From the NCBI GenBank assembly GCA_021298015.1, contig JAJTGY010000030.1, positions 1 through 48,408 of the forward strand: a stretch of DNA of 48,408 nt, read 5' to 3'. Below, in pieces: positions 35,184 to 43,500 of this stretch. Source of the stretch: Flammeovirgaceae bacterium. GTDB lineage: Bacteria > Bacteroidota > Bacteroidia > Cytophagales > Cyclobacteriaceae. Below the pieces are notes generated by a model, which saw nothing but the letters and a program-made list of their open reading frames with translations, was not told where the DNA came from and ran no database searches. The number at the start of each line of letters is the position of its first letter. The stretch's first letter is position 1. A program made the position numbers and the translations under genes.

Positions 35184-37589
35184 GTGCGCTATCTCTTTAC
35201 TCTTGCTTTCGGCTTTTCGAGTTTGCTCTCATTAGCTCAGAATGCGCAGTGCATCCTCACCTTGTCAGGCACAGTTTACGACAATGAAAACCAACCGCTC
35301 GCAGGTGCCACGGTGGTCGTGTTGCCCAATGGACCGGGAACCACAACCAACAACCGGGGTCGCTTCGAGTTGAAGAATCTCTGCGAGGGAAATTATCAAA
35401 TTGAAGTGCGCTTTGTCGGGTTTGGTAGTTATCGCCAGGAAATCCGGCTAGGCCAGAATAAGCAATTGACGGTTTCGCTTGAGCCGGACGAAACAGCTCT
35501 TCAGGAAGTGGTGGTGGAAGATCATGCTCCGCACGTGGAGGCCACATCTACATTCAATCGGCTAAGCGGGCATGAACTTCAGGAGACGATGGGCAAACCA
35601 CTGGGTGAAGCTTTACGCCAACTTGCCGGAGTTAACACGATTCAAACCGGACCGGCCATTTTCAAACCGGTGATTCACGGGCTTCATAGTAATCGTGTTT
35701 TGATTCTGAATAACGGCATACGGCAGGAAGGGCAAAACTGGGGAGCTGAGCACGCACCGGAGGTGGATCCATTTATTGCCAGTAACCTGGTGGTGATCAA
35801 GGATGCTGCTGCCATCAAATATGGGTCGGATGCATTGGGAGGCGTAGTATTGGTGAACCCGGCCGAACTGCCACGCGACCCCGGATTGGGGGGACAATTC
35901 CACCTGATCGGTGCGTCCAACAATGGATCGCTGATAACCTCGGGCTTCGTTGAAGGGGGATCCAAAAAGTGGAAGGGCCTGGGTTGGCGGGCGCAGGGCA
36001 GTATAAAGAAGGCCGGGGACTCGCGCGCCCCGGAATACGTGCTTTCCAATACAGGATTTGAAGAACAGAGCTTCTCGCTGGCAGCCGCGTATCACAAAGC
36101 CAACCGGGGTATAGACGTATTTGTCAGTCACTTTAATACCAACATTGGCATTTTGCGCGGGTCAGCCACCGGTAATGCCGAAGATCTGGCCAATGCCATG
36201 GAACGCGAACCACCCCAACAGACAATGCCCTTCACGTATGACATTAAGCCGCCCCGGCAAGATGTACAGCATACGCTGTTCAAGTTAAACGCACACCAAA
36301 CCGCAGGTAAGAACGACTATCGGCTGCAGTATGGTTTTCAGTTGAATGTGCGCAGCGAGTTTGACCAGCGCAGGGGCAGCCTGGTTGAGATTCCGGCACT
36401 CGGGTTCAGGCTCTTTACCCATACGCTCGACCTGGAGTGGCAGCGCCAACACCATGCGCGTTTCCAAAGCAACTGGGGTATCAACGTTATGCATCAGGTA
36501 AATGAGAAAATAGACGGTACGCAAACCATCCCGTTCATTCCAAACTTTACGCATAATGCCATCGGACTGTTTGCACTGGAAAAGTTTACGCTTACGCACT
36601 GGACAGTTGAGGCGGGCCTGCGGGCCGACCTGCGGAACTACGATGTAGCCGGGTTTGATTTTCAGAATCAGCTTTATCGATCGGAAATTCATTTTCAAAA
36701 CATCAGTGGCACCGTTTCGGCCCAACGCATCGTAGGCAAACGCGGGTCGTTCACCAGCTCATTGAGTAGTGCCTGGCGCCCGGCTAACCTGGCGGAGTTA
36801 TACAGCATCGGAACGCATCAAAGCGCAGCCGCCATTGAGTACGGGCTGCTGCTGGACGAGGAAACCACACAGGTAGTGCCCTTTGAAAACAGCGGGGTAA
36901 AACCTGAACAAGCCCTCAAGTGGGTGAGTGGGTTTACGTACACCGGTAATCGGCTCACATTAGATGTAGCCGCTTACCTCAATTACATCCGGCATTTCAT
37001 CTACCTGCGGCCGCGCGGTGTTACGAGTAGCCTTCGCGGTGTTTATCCATATTTTCGCTACACCCAGACCAATGCCTCCTTTGCCGGTGCTGATCTGTCG
37101 GTCGGTTACAAGCTTTCCGAACGGTGGAGTATGAACGGGAAATTATCCTACCTGCGAGCCCGCGATGTGGAGGAAAATGATTTCCTGATTTTCATCCCGG
37201 CCAATCGTGCGGATATCAGCATCCGATATGAATCCGGGAAAAAGGGCGTGGTCTCCTGGTATGCCGAAAGTGGATTGCGGTGGATTGCCATGCAGACACG
37301 TGCTCCGCGTGTTATTACTCCACGTCAACTGATTGACGCTACCGCCCAGGGAATCGACCTGATTGCCCAGAACGATAGCAACTTCGATTTTATGGCCGCC
37401 CCAGCGGGTGTTCAATTACTGCACGCGCAAGTTGGCATCACCTGGCAACTCAAAAACGTAAAACTGGAAGCCCGGTTGGCCGGGGAAAATCTTACCAGTG
37501 AAAGCTACCGCGAGTATACCAACCGCATGAGGTACTACGCCAATGAAACCGGCCGAAATTTCATCCTGGGCCTCCATTTGAGCTTTTAG
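35184..37589 (+). CDS. TonB-dependent outer-membrane receptor, ZnuD-like
   Basis: From GTG 35184 the product has 801 residues with a signal peptide (MRYLFTLAFGFSSLLSLAQ). A carboxypeptidase-regulatory-like domain (about 25-105, GTVYDNENQPLAGATVVV) precedes the plug (about 115-215, LRQLAGVNTIQTGPAIFKPVI, then HGLHSNRVLILNNG and AEHAPEVDP, ending ALGGVVLVNP). The 22-strand barrel fills the rest, ending in the aromatic FILGLHLSF. The GLHSNRVLILNNG ... EHAPEVDP plug segment recalls ZnuD-type zinc receptors, so a metal or metal-complex substrate is likely but unproven. The promoter carries a palindromic operator shared with the lipoprotein gene downstream. Confidence 0.88.
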   Translation: MRYLFTLAFGFSSLLSLAQNAQCILTLSGTVYDNENQPLAGATVVVLPNGPGTTTNNRGRFELKNLCEGNYQIEVRFVGFGSYRQEIRLGQNKQLTVSLEPDETALQEVVVEDHAPHVEATSTFNRLSGHELQETMGKPLGEALRQLAGVNTIQTGPAIFKPVIHGLHSNRVLILNNGIRQEGQNWGAEHAPEVDPFIASNLVVIKDAAAIKYGSDALGGVVLVNPAELPRDPGLGGQFHLIGASNNGSLITSGFVEGGSKKWKGLGWRAQGSIKKAGDSRAPEYVLSNTGFEEQSFSLAAAYHKANRGIDVFVSHFNTNIGILRGSATGNAEDLANAMEREPPQQTMPFTYDIKPPRQDVQHTLFKLNAHQTAGKNDYRLQYGFQLNVRSEFDQRRGSLVEIPALGFRLFTHTLDLEWQRQHHARFQSNWGINVMHQVNEKIDGTQTIPFIPNFTHNAIGLFALEKFTLTHWTVEAGLRADLRNYDVAGFDFQNQLYRSEIHFQNISGTVSAQRIVGKRGSFTSSLSSAWRPANLAELYSIGTHQSAAAIEYGLLLDEETTQVVPFENSGVKPEQALKWVSGFTYTGNRLTLDVAAYLNYIRHFIYLRPRGVTSSLRGVYPYFRYTQTNASFAGADLSVGYKLSERWSMNGKLSYLRARDVEENDFLIFIPANRADISIRYESGKKGVVSWYAESGLRWIAMQTRAPRVITPRQLIDATAQGIDLIAQNDSNFDFMAAPAGVQLLHAQVGITWQLKNVKLEARLAGENLTSESYREYTNRMRYYANETGRNFILGLHLSF

Positions 37590-37634
37590 TTGTCGTTCCC
37601 GATTCAATCCTTATATTTGCAACATCGTTGCAAA
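37590..37634 (+). promoter_or_regulatory. Promoter with palindromic operator (lipoprotein gene)
   Basis: TTG (37590-37592) and TATATTTG (37612-37619) are 19 bp apart, an exact fit to the Bacteroidota -33/-7 promoter. The palindrome TTTGCAAC-ATC-GTTGCAAA (37616-37634) overlaps the -7 box exactly as it does upstream of the TonB receptor. The ATG follows at 37652. Confidence 0.78.
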
Positions 37635-37651
37635 ACAAAATTGAAGTTAAT

Positions 37652-38263
37652 ATGAAGAACAAACTCTTTTCATTGGCGAGCCTGTTGTTGATGGCCGGTG
37701 CGCTCGTTTTTCTCTCAGGATGTGATAATGATGACCCGGAGCCCGAAAACGTGCCCGAGGTCGTTACCAAAGTCATCCTGTCCTTCACGCCCACAGGCTC
37801 AACAACTGCCATAACGGTCACCGCAAACGACCCGGACGGTGAGGGGCCACAAAGCTATGTATTCAGTGGCCCGGCAGCTTTGGCCAGAAACACGGCATAC
37901 AACCTATCCATCAGCCTGTTGAATGAACTGGCCGACCCCATGGACGAGGAATACAATATCGGGCTGGAAGTGAAAGAAGAAGCAGACGAACACCTTTTCT
38001 TTTTCGGATGGACGGGACCCCTTTTTTCCAACCCTGCGGGTAACGGCAACATTGACAACCGTGCAGATGCGGTCAACTACACCGACACTGACAGCAAAGG
38101 ATTGCCCCTCGGGCTGACTACCTCCTGGACAACTGCAAATGCCTCTGCAACGGGTACCTTACGAATTATTTTAAAACATCAGCCGGACATCAAGACGTCC
38201 ACCTCCACGGCAACGGACGGTGTGAGCGATTTGGATGTTACGTTTAATGTGACGGTGAATTAG
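37652..38263 (+). CDS. Lipoprotein partner of the TonB receptor
   Basis: The 203-residue protein has a lipoprotein signal with Cys24 (FLSGCDND) and an acidic linker. The mature part looks like a beta-sandwich: VTKVILSFTPTGSTTAITVTA, TAYNLSISLLNEL, and a segment EVKEEADEHLFFFGWTG whose acid and His residues could bind metal. Similar lipoproteins are found next to this type of receptor in Bacteroidota. Its own promoter has the same operator as the receptor, so both should respond to the same signal. A terminator follows. ATG 37652 is used because the upstream TTG lies within the operator. Confidence 0.8.
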   Translation: MKNKLFSLASLLLMAGALVFLSGCDNDDPEPENVPEVVTKVILSFTPTGSTTAITVTANDPDGEGPQSYVFSGPAALARNTAYNLSISLLNELADPMDEEYNIGLEVKEEADEHLFFFGWTGPLFSNPAGNGNIDNRADAVNYTDTDSKGLPLGLTTSWTTANASATGTLRIILKHQPDIKTSTSTATDGVSDLDVTFNVTVN

Positions 38264-38284
38264 CATTCGCTACCCCCCTGATCA

Positions 38285-38321
38285 ATCGTTCTGTTGCCGG
38301 CCGACAGAACGATTTTTTTTT
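38285..38321 (+). terminator. Rho-independent terminator after the lipoprotein gene
   Basis: ATCGTTCTGT (38285-38294) and ACAGAACGAT (38304-38313) form a 10-bp stem with a 9-nt loop that can itself pair (CCGG), followed by a run of nine T residues. Confidence 0.93.
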
Positions 38322-38350
38322 GTTTTATATTTCGAACTACATTCTGATTT

Positions 38351-40513
38351 ATGAAACAACTAATTCTTACAGTCAGTGTCCTTTGCCTTTTCCTTACCCC
38401 TGCGGTTGCGCAAAAAAATATTACTATTGATGATTTTACCCTACGCCCCACGTTTTTGCAGCGAAGCGTTTCGGGCATCAACTGGATGAAAGACGGCAAG
38501 TTCTATACGTCTCTGCAAGAGAATAAGATCGTAAAGTTTGATGTGACCACCGGCAAAGCTGTGGAAACACTGCTGGATGGAGACGCTCTCTCACTTGAGG
38601 TGGACGACTACGAGTGGAGCGCAGATGAAAAAAAACTGATGATCCTCTCTGAGCGCGAAGGCATCTATCGAAGGTCATACAAAGGCGTGTACCACGTGTA
38701 TGACCTCGCCTCCAAATCGCTTCGAAAACTCACCACCGAAAAATCGGGTTACGCTACGTTTTCGCCCGATGCCACCCGAGCGGCTTTCGTGCGCCATAAT
38801 AACGTATACGTAGTGAACCTCAGTGACCTGAAGGAGACGCCCGTAACCACAGATGGCAAGCACAACGAAATCATCAATGGCTCAACCGATTGGGTGTACG
38901 AAGAGGAATTGGGATTCGCACAAGCTTTCTATTGGTCGCCCGATGGCCGATACCTGGCGTACTATCGCTTCGATGAGAGCCGGGTGCGGGAGTACAACAT
39001 GCAGAAATGGAACCGTGGCCAGCTTTACCCGGAAGATTATCGTTTCAAGTATCCCAAGGCAGGCGAGGCCAATGCGCTGGTCGATATCTTCATCCGCGAT
39101 GTAAATTCAGGCGTAGTGGTAAAAGCAGATCTCAGCACCGAGACCGATCGGTACATCCCCCGCGTGAAATGGACCACTACCCCGGGGTTGCTTTCGGTTC
39201 GCACACTCAACCGGCTTCAAAATGAAATGACGCTTTACCATGTGAATGCCGCCACGGGCGCGGCAACCTTTGTACAGCAGGAAAAAAGTGATACCTATGT
39301 TGATGTTGAGTATACGGATGACCTGATTTATACCCACGATCAAAAGTATTTCATCTCAGCCAGCGAACGCAGCGGCTACAAGCATCTCTACCTGAACACC
39401 ACGAACGGGCAGGCCGTAAACCCTATCACCGCTGGCGATTGGGAGGTTACGCAACTCGTTTCGGTGGATGAGAAGGCCAGATTGGTTTACTACATCTCTA
39501 CGGAGGGCAACTATCTCAACCGCACTTTTTACTCCGTGTCTTTTGATGGAAAACGAAAGACCAAACTATCGGCCGCAGAGGGTACCCATACGATCAACAT
39601 GGGCCCTGATCATCAATACTACATCGACTACCATACCAGTGCCGATGAGCCGCTCGTGGTTACCTTATTCAAAACAAAAGGCAATGCCGTGGTAAAAGTG
39701 TTGGAGAGTAACGAAGCATTAAAAAAGACGCTGGACGAATACGGGATCGTGAAAAAAGAATTTTTTCAATACAAAAGTGCCGATGGCTCAACCTTGCTGG
39801 ATGGCTTCCTGATCAAGCCGCGCAACTTTGACGCTTCACGCCAGTACCCGGTCCTGGTTTACCAGTACAGTGGCCCTCGTGCACCCAGTGTGCTAAACGC
39901 TTTTAGTGGTGGAAATTTTTATTGGTTCCAGATGCTGGCACAGAAAGGTATTATCGTGGCGGTTATTGACACGCGCGGTACCGGCTTCCGGGGCGAAAAA
40001 TTCGCGAAGATGACCTACAAGCAACTCGGCAAATTTGAACTCGAAGATTTGCTCGCTGGCGCCAAACATTTGGGCGCACTCGATTATATTGATGAAAGTC
40101 GCATAGCATTGCACGGATGGAGTTACGGAGGCTACATGACTTCGCTGGCCATGACCAAAGGCGCAGGCGTATACAAGGTGGGTATTGCGGGTGCACCGGT
40201 AACAAACTGGCGGTATTACGACACTATTTACACCGAACGTTTTCTCCAAACACCACAACAGAATGCCTCGGGTTATGATGACAACTCGCCCACCACGCAT
40301 GCCGCCAATTTGAAAGGCGATTTTCTGCTGATTCATGGAACCGGAGACGACAACGTGCATTTCCAAAACTCGGTGGCACTTGAAGACGCCTTGATTCGCG
40401 CGGGCAAACAATTTCGCTCGTGCTACTACCCCGATCTGCCCCACGGCTGGGGGGGCAAGCCGCGCCATCACCTCATGACGTTGATGACCGACTTCCTGCT
40501 GGAAAAACTGTAA
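38351..40513 (+). CDS. Exported dipeptidyl peptidase IV (S9B)
   Basis: The 720-residue protein has a signal peptide (MKQLILTVSVLCLFLTPAVAQ), an eight-bladed propeller (about 40-470), and an alpha/beta hydrolase domain. The catalytic triad is Ser591 (HGWSYGGYMT), Asp667 (HGTGDDNVHF) and His698 (DLPHGWGG); spacing agrees with known DPP IV. The Glu pair that binds the free amino end of substrates is in TDWVYEEELGF near residue 180. It removes X-Pro or X-Ala dipeptides from peptides in the periplasm. Its stop codon overlaps the start of the next gene (TAATG). Confidence 0.95.
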   Translation: MKQLILTVSVLCLFLTPAVAQKNITIDDFTLRPTFLQRSVSGINWMKDGKFYTSLQENKIVKFDVTTGKAVETLLDGDALSLEVDDYEWSADEKKLMILSEREGIYRRSYKGVYHVYDLASKSLRKLTTEKSGYATFSPDATRAAFVRHNNVYVVNLSDLKETPVTTDGKHNEIINGSTDWVYEEELGFAQAFYWSPDGRYLAYYRFDESRVREYNMQKWNRGQLYPEDYRFKYPKAGEANALVDIFIRDVNSGVVVKADLSTETDRYIPRVKWTTTPGLLSVRTLNRLQNEMTLYHVNAATGAATFVQQEKSDTYVDVEYTDDLIYTHDQKYFISASERSGYKHLYLNTTNGQAVNPITAGDWEVTQLVSVDEKARLVYYISTEGNYLNRTFYSVSFDGKRKTKLSAAEGTHTINMGPDHQYYIDYHTSADEPLVVTLFKTKGNAVVKVLESNEALKKTLDEYGIVKKEFFQYKSADGSTLLDGFLIKPRNFDASRQYPVLVYQYSGPRAPSVLNAFSGGNFYWFQMLAQKGIIVAVIDTRGTGFRGEKFAKMTYKQLGKFELEDLLAGAKHLGALDYIDESRIALHGWSYGGYMTSLAMTKGAGVYKVGIAGAPVTNWRYYDTIYTERFLQTPQQNASGYDDNSPTTHAANLKGDFLLIHGTGDDNVHFQNSVALEDALIRAGKQFRSCYYPDLPHGWGGKPRHHLMTLMTDFLLEKL

Positions 40514-41490
40514 TGGATAACGAAGTACTGGAGCGAAAACTGAGGCGATACAGGCGCATAGGCTGGACGCTCGCACTGGCAGGTGCGTTGTTTTCCTCAC
40601 TGGGTGCTTTCATCGCCATTCCCTTATGGGGTGTTGCCGTGGGCTGCTGGGTACTGCGTTATTTTACTGCACACAAACTGGAGCCAAAGATCTATTCAAG
40701 AGACCCTTCATATAAAAAATCAGAGACCCAAAGTGCCCCAATTGACAAGCAGGCCATGATTGGTAATATCATCATATGGGTTTTTGGAGGCCTTTTCATT
40801 ATCACCATCATTATCTGGGTAGGCAACCGTGATGAAGATACATCCCCCACTGAATTGCCCTCGGAACAGTTAATCACGGCAGAACAACAAGACCTGTCTG
40901 CAAATGCGCGAACCCAATTTGAAAAGGGTGAACAGGCATTTAACAACGGTGATTACGACCGTGCAAAAAAGATTTTTGAAGAAATCACCCGGCAACAACC
41001 TGCCAACGCAAATGCCTGGTTGATCTTGGGCAACGTGCATTATGCACAGAAAAATCTTTCCTCAGCCGATCGTTGTTATTCCGAGGCGTTGGTTGCCCAT
41101 CCCGATATGATCGAAGCTCTTCACGCAAAGGCCTATGTGAAATTCGAGCAACAACAATACAACAGTGGCATTGATTTGCTCACCCGGGCTTTGACTGCCA
41201 ACCCGGAATATACTGATGCCGTCCTTCTTAAGGCCGACTGTTATTATGCCCTGGAGGATTATTCAGGAGCGATGCCGCATTACAGAAAAGCATACGAACT
41301 GGGCTCGCGCATTCCCGAATTGACGCATCGCCTGGCCTGGCTGGAGGACCGGGCAAACAATAGAGAAGAAGCTGTGCGGTTGTACCGGGAAACCCTGGAA
41401 AAGGATCCGGAGCGAAAAGATATCTTTAAACGCCTGATCGAATTGGACCCCGGCCGGGCGAAAGCCTACGAACAAAACCAGCTCGACTAA
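40513..41490 (+). CDS. Membrane TPR protein
   Basis: The 325-residue product has two membrane segments in the first 60 residues (WTLALAGALFSSLGAFIAI and the following WGVAVGCWVLRYF), a third near 87-104 (IIIWVFGGLFIITIIIW), then TPR repeats from about 130 to 320 (AQFNNGDYDRAKKIFEEI-like units such as AWLILGNVHYAQKNLSSADRCY and AVLLKADCYYALEDYSGAMPHY). The start ATG shares a base with the DPP IV stop, so I chose it over an upstream in-frame start lying inside that gene. It is probably a scaffold; its partner is unknown. Confidence 0.85.
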   Translation: MDNEVLERKLRRYRRIGWTLALAGALFSSLGAFIAIPLWGVAVGCWVLRYFTAHKLEPKIYSRDPSYKKSETQSAPIDKQAMIGNIIIWVFGGLFIITIIIWVGNRDEDTSPTELPSEQLITAEQQDLSANARTQFEKGEQAFNNGDYDRAKKIFEEITRQQPANANAWLILGNVHYAQKNLSSADRCYSEALVAHPDMIEALHAKAYVKFEQQQYNSGIDLLTRALTANPEYTDAVLLKADCYYALEDYSGAMPHYRKAYELGSRIPELTHRLAWLEDRANNREEAVRLYRETLEKDPERKDIFKRLIELDPGRAKAYEQNQLD

Positions 41491-41530
41491 ACGCCAAAAT
41501 CATATCTGCTGAAAATACTACCTTGGTCTG

Positions 41531-42394
41531 ATGAAAAAACTCTTTTGGCTGATTGTGCTGCTCCCGGGCTTAGTGAAAGCGCAATCCGGTTCTGAAATTC
41601 TCGTGCTCGATCTGAAAGTCAAGAAGGGCAGCGTCAGCGCCTCAAACCCGGTGAACGCCACCCGGCACCCGGGTTACGACAATCAACCGCATTTCCATCC
41701 GCAACTGCCCCTGCTGTATTACGCATCTTTCAATGAAGATGGGCGTTCGGACATTCGGGCCTTTAACCTCAAAACCAAGACAACGTCAAACATCACCACC
41801 ACGGCAGAGCGTGAGTACTCCCCCACGGTTACACCCGATCGCCAGTTTCTCTCCTGCATCATTCAGCGCGACAACGGTGCGCAAGACTTGGGCAAATACC
41901 CGATTGACGGTGGCGAGCCCCAGGTGCTGATCAACAACCTGACGGTCGGTTACCATGTGTGGCTCGACAATAGCCATGTCGCCCTTTTTGTATTAGGTGA
42001 ACCGCAGACACTGCATTACTTGCAGTTACCCACGAGGCAAGACACCATCCTTGCCTCGGGCATCGGGCGCTCCCTTCATCGAATTCCCGGTGAACGGGCG
42101 CTTAGTTTTGTCTGGAAAAAAGCTGAAAACGACTGGCGTATTATGAGGTTTGATCCAGAAAAAAATACGGTTTCGGAGATTGCGGTCACACTGCCCGGCC
42201 GCGAAGACCTGGCGTGGACGGCAGACGGAAAAATTCTGATGAGTGATGGAACGAAACTCTTTTTCTACGACACCCGCTCGAACGGTAAGAACTGGATGGA
42301 AGCCGGAATACCCCCCACACCTGAACTGAGAGGCATCACACGGCTGGCGGTGAACGCCAAGGGAGATAAACTTGCCGTAGTTGTTGCCGAGTAA
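41531..42394 (+). CDS. Exported TolB/WD40-like beta-propeller protein
   Basis: The 287-residue protein has a signal peptide (MKKLFWLIVLLPGLVKAQ). It contains PD40-like blades such as YDNQPHFHPQLPLLYYASFNEDG and REYSPTVTPDRQFLSCII, then LAWTADGKILMSDGTKLFFYD and RLAVNAKGDKLAVV. It is likely a periplasmic propeller of six or so blades; ligand unknown. It ends adjacent to the convergent YCII gene with no space between the two stop codons and no obvious terminator. Confidence 0.8.
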   Translation: MKKLFWLIVLLPGLVKAQSGSEILVLDLKVKKGSVSASNPVNATRHPGYDNQPHFHPQLPLLYYASFNEDGRSDIRAFNLKTKTTSNITTTAEREYSPTVTPDRQFLSCIIQRDNGAQDLGKYPIDGGEPQVLINNLTVGYHVWLDNSHVALFVLGEPQTLHYLQLPTRQDTILASGIGRSLHRIPGERALSFVWKKAENDWRIMRFDPEKNTVSEIAVTLPGREDLAWTADGKILMSDGTKLFFYDTRSNGKNWMEAGIPPTPELRGITRLAVNAKGDKLAVVVAE

Positions 42395-43033
42395 TCACTT
42401 CTCGCAAAACGAACCTTTGGCAATTAATAACTTTTCGGCTTCCACAGCCAATAAGCCCTGCTGAACAGCCGGGTCCGTAGCAAAACGATCTGCGTTTATC
42501 GCTTCAGCGGCAATTACAAGATCTTCCAGTTCGCCCACTTGCACATGCGTGATGATCACCTTGTTCGTGTTCAGGCCCGAAATAAGATCCTGATGCGCGA
42601 GGAACAGCCGGGTAGCATCCCGCTGATTATCCTTCGTGAGTTGAGGTACGAAACGAATGAACGAATAGTTCACCATCTGATACGGCTCGCTAACCGCGCA
42701 AATCGAGCCGATGACGGGTTTATACGGCAACACTTCCAGCCGCCAGCGCTGGGCCTGCACTCCGGGATCATCCGCCAACCAACGATCAATATCTGCCCGG
42801 TTGGTGGAATTGAAAATAAAAATCCCCCCACCGCCTTCGAATGGGCCAGCAGCCACGAGGTGCCCCTCCTTGTGCAGTTTTTCCATGTTAGCAAAGTGAC
42901 CTTGCATGAGCTTGTCTACTTCCTCCTTTGGCATAGCGGGTAAATCCGGTCTCTTGTGGAGCATGACAAGTGTAAACTCCTTTTGAGCAAAAGCCCATTG
43001 GGAGAGGAGCAAAAAAATCAGAATGCGCATCAT
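42395..43033 (-). CDS. Exported tandem YCII-like domain protein
   Basis: The 212-residue product has a signal peptide (MMRILIFLLLSQWAFAQ). Residues 18-110 form a YCII domain (HFANMEKLHKEGHLVAAGPFEGGGGIFIFNS and WLADDPGVQ). Residues about 120-208 repeat the same layout in a more diverged form (FLAHQDLISGL, then VGELEDLVIAAE, FATDPAVQQGLLAVEAEKL), suggesting an internal duplication. YCII domains are related to ferredoxin-like folds and sometimes bind small compounds, but the family function is unsettled. It overlaps the SnoaL-like gene as ATGA. Confidence 0.82.
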   Translation of the reverse strand: MMRILIFLLLSQWAFAQKEFTLVMLHKRPDLPAMPKEEVDKLMQGHFANMEKLHKEGHLVAAGPFEGGGGIFIFNSTNRADIDRWLADDPGVQAQRWRLEVLPYKPVIGSICAVSEPYQMVNYSFIRFVPQLTKDNQRDATRLFLAHQDLISGLNTNKVIITHVQVGELEDLVIAAEAINADRFATDPAVQQGLLAVEAEKLLIAKGSFCEK

Positions 43034-43500
43034 CGAAAGTTACGGGTGATAAATTTGTTCAACATGGTTCGCAGGCGCTGGTGAAATTTCTGCCTTACCG
43101 GTGGCAACTTGAAAAGCCATGCTTTCCAGCCAAACGCCATTTTCAACCATCGGTCGAAATCGAACTCATCACGATGATCAATAATCTGGCCATCGGCAAA
43201 TCGAAAGTGCGCGTGAATGTGATTTTGCACGGGCCGGCCAGTGAGCGAGAAGGTATAATGGGCAACCCAGGTTGCGCTACCCTCGTTTTCATTGGCCTTT
43301 ACGTCCGAGAAGTTCAATGTCATGTCCCCGCCCCGCTCGATCAGCATCTGCCACATGGCGCCCACTTCAGCTCCATGCAAATCCTGAAACGCGGGATCAT
43401 GAAAATGCACCTCGGGGTGGTAACAAGATTTCATCGTTGCCGCATCGCGCTTTTGAAAGGTGGCATAGAACGAATGAATCAGGGCTTCGTTGGCTGTCAT
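43030..43500 (-). CDS. SnoaL-like / NTF2-fold protein
   Basis: The 156-residue protein is a small cone-shaped alpha+beta barrel: FYATFQKRDAATMKSCYHPEVHFHDPAF at the start, then WQMLIERGGDMTLNF, ATWVAHYTFS and IHAHFRFADGQIIDHRDEFDFDRW. This is the SnoaL-like branch of the NTF2 superfamily, whose members range from hydrolases to uncharacterised binding proteins. Both ends overlap neighbours by ATGA, so it belongs to a coupled four-gene operon. Confidence 0.85.
   Translation of the reverse strand: MTANEALIHSFYATFQKRDAATMKSCYHPEVHFHDPAFQDLHGAEVGAMWQMLIERGGDMTLNFSDVKANENEGSATWVAHYTFSLTGRPVQNHIHAHFRFADGQIIDHRDEFDFDRWLKMAFGWKAWLFKLPPVRQKFHQRLRTMLNKFITRNFR

Noticed and set aside
40420-40512. Upstream extension of the TPR gene
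   Set aside because: It lies within the DPP IV gene, and the ATG at 40513 overlapping the stop codon is the standard coupling arrangement.
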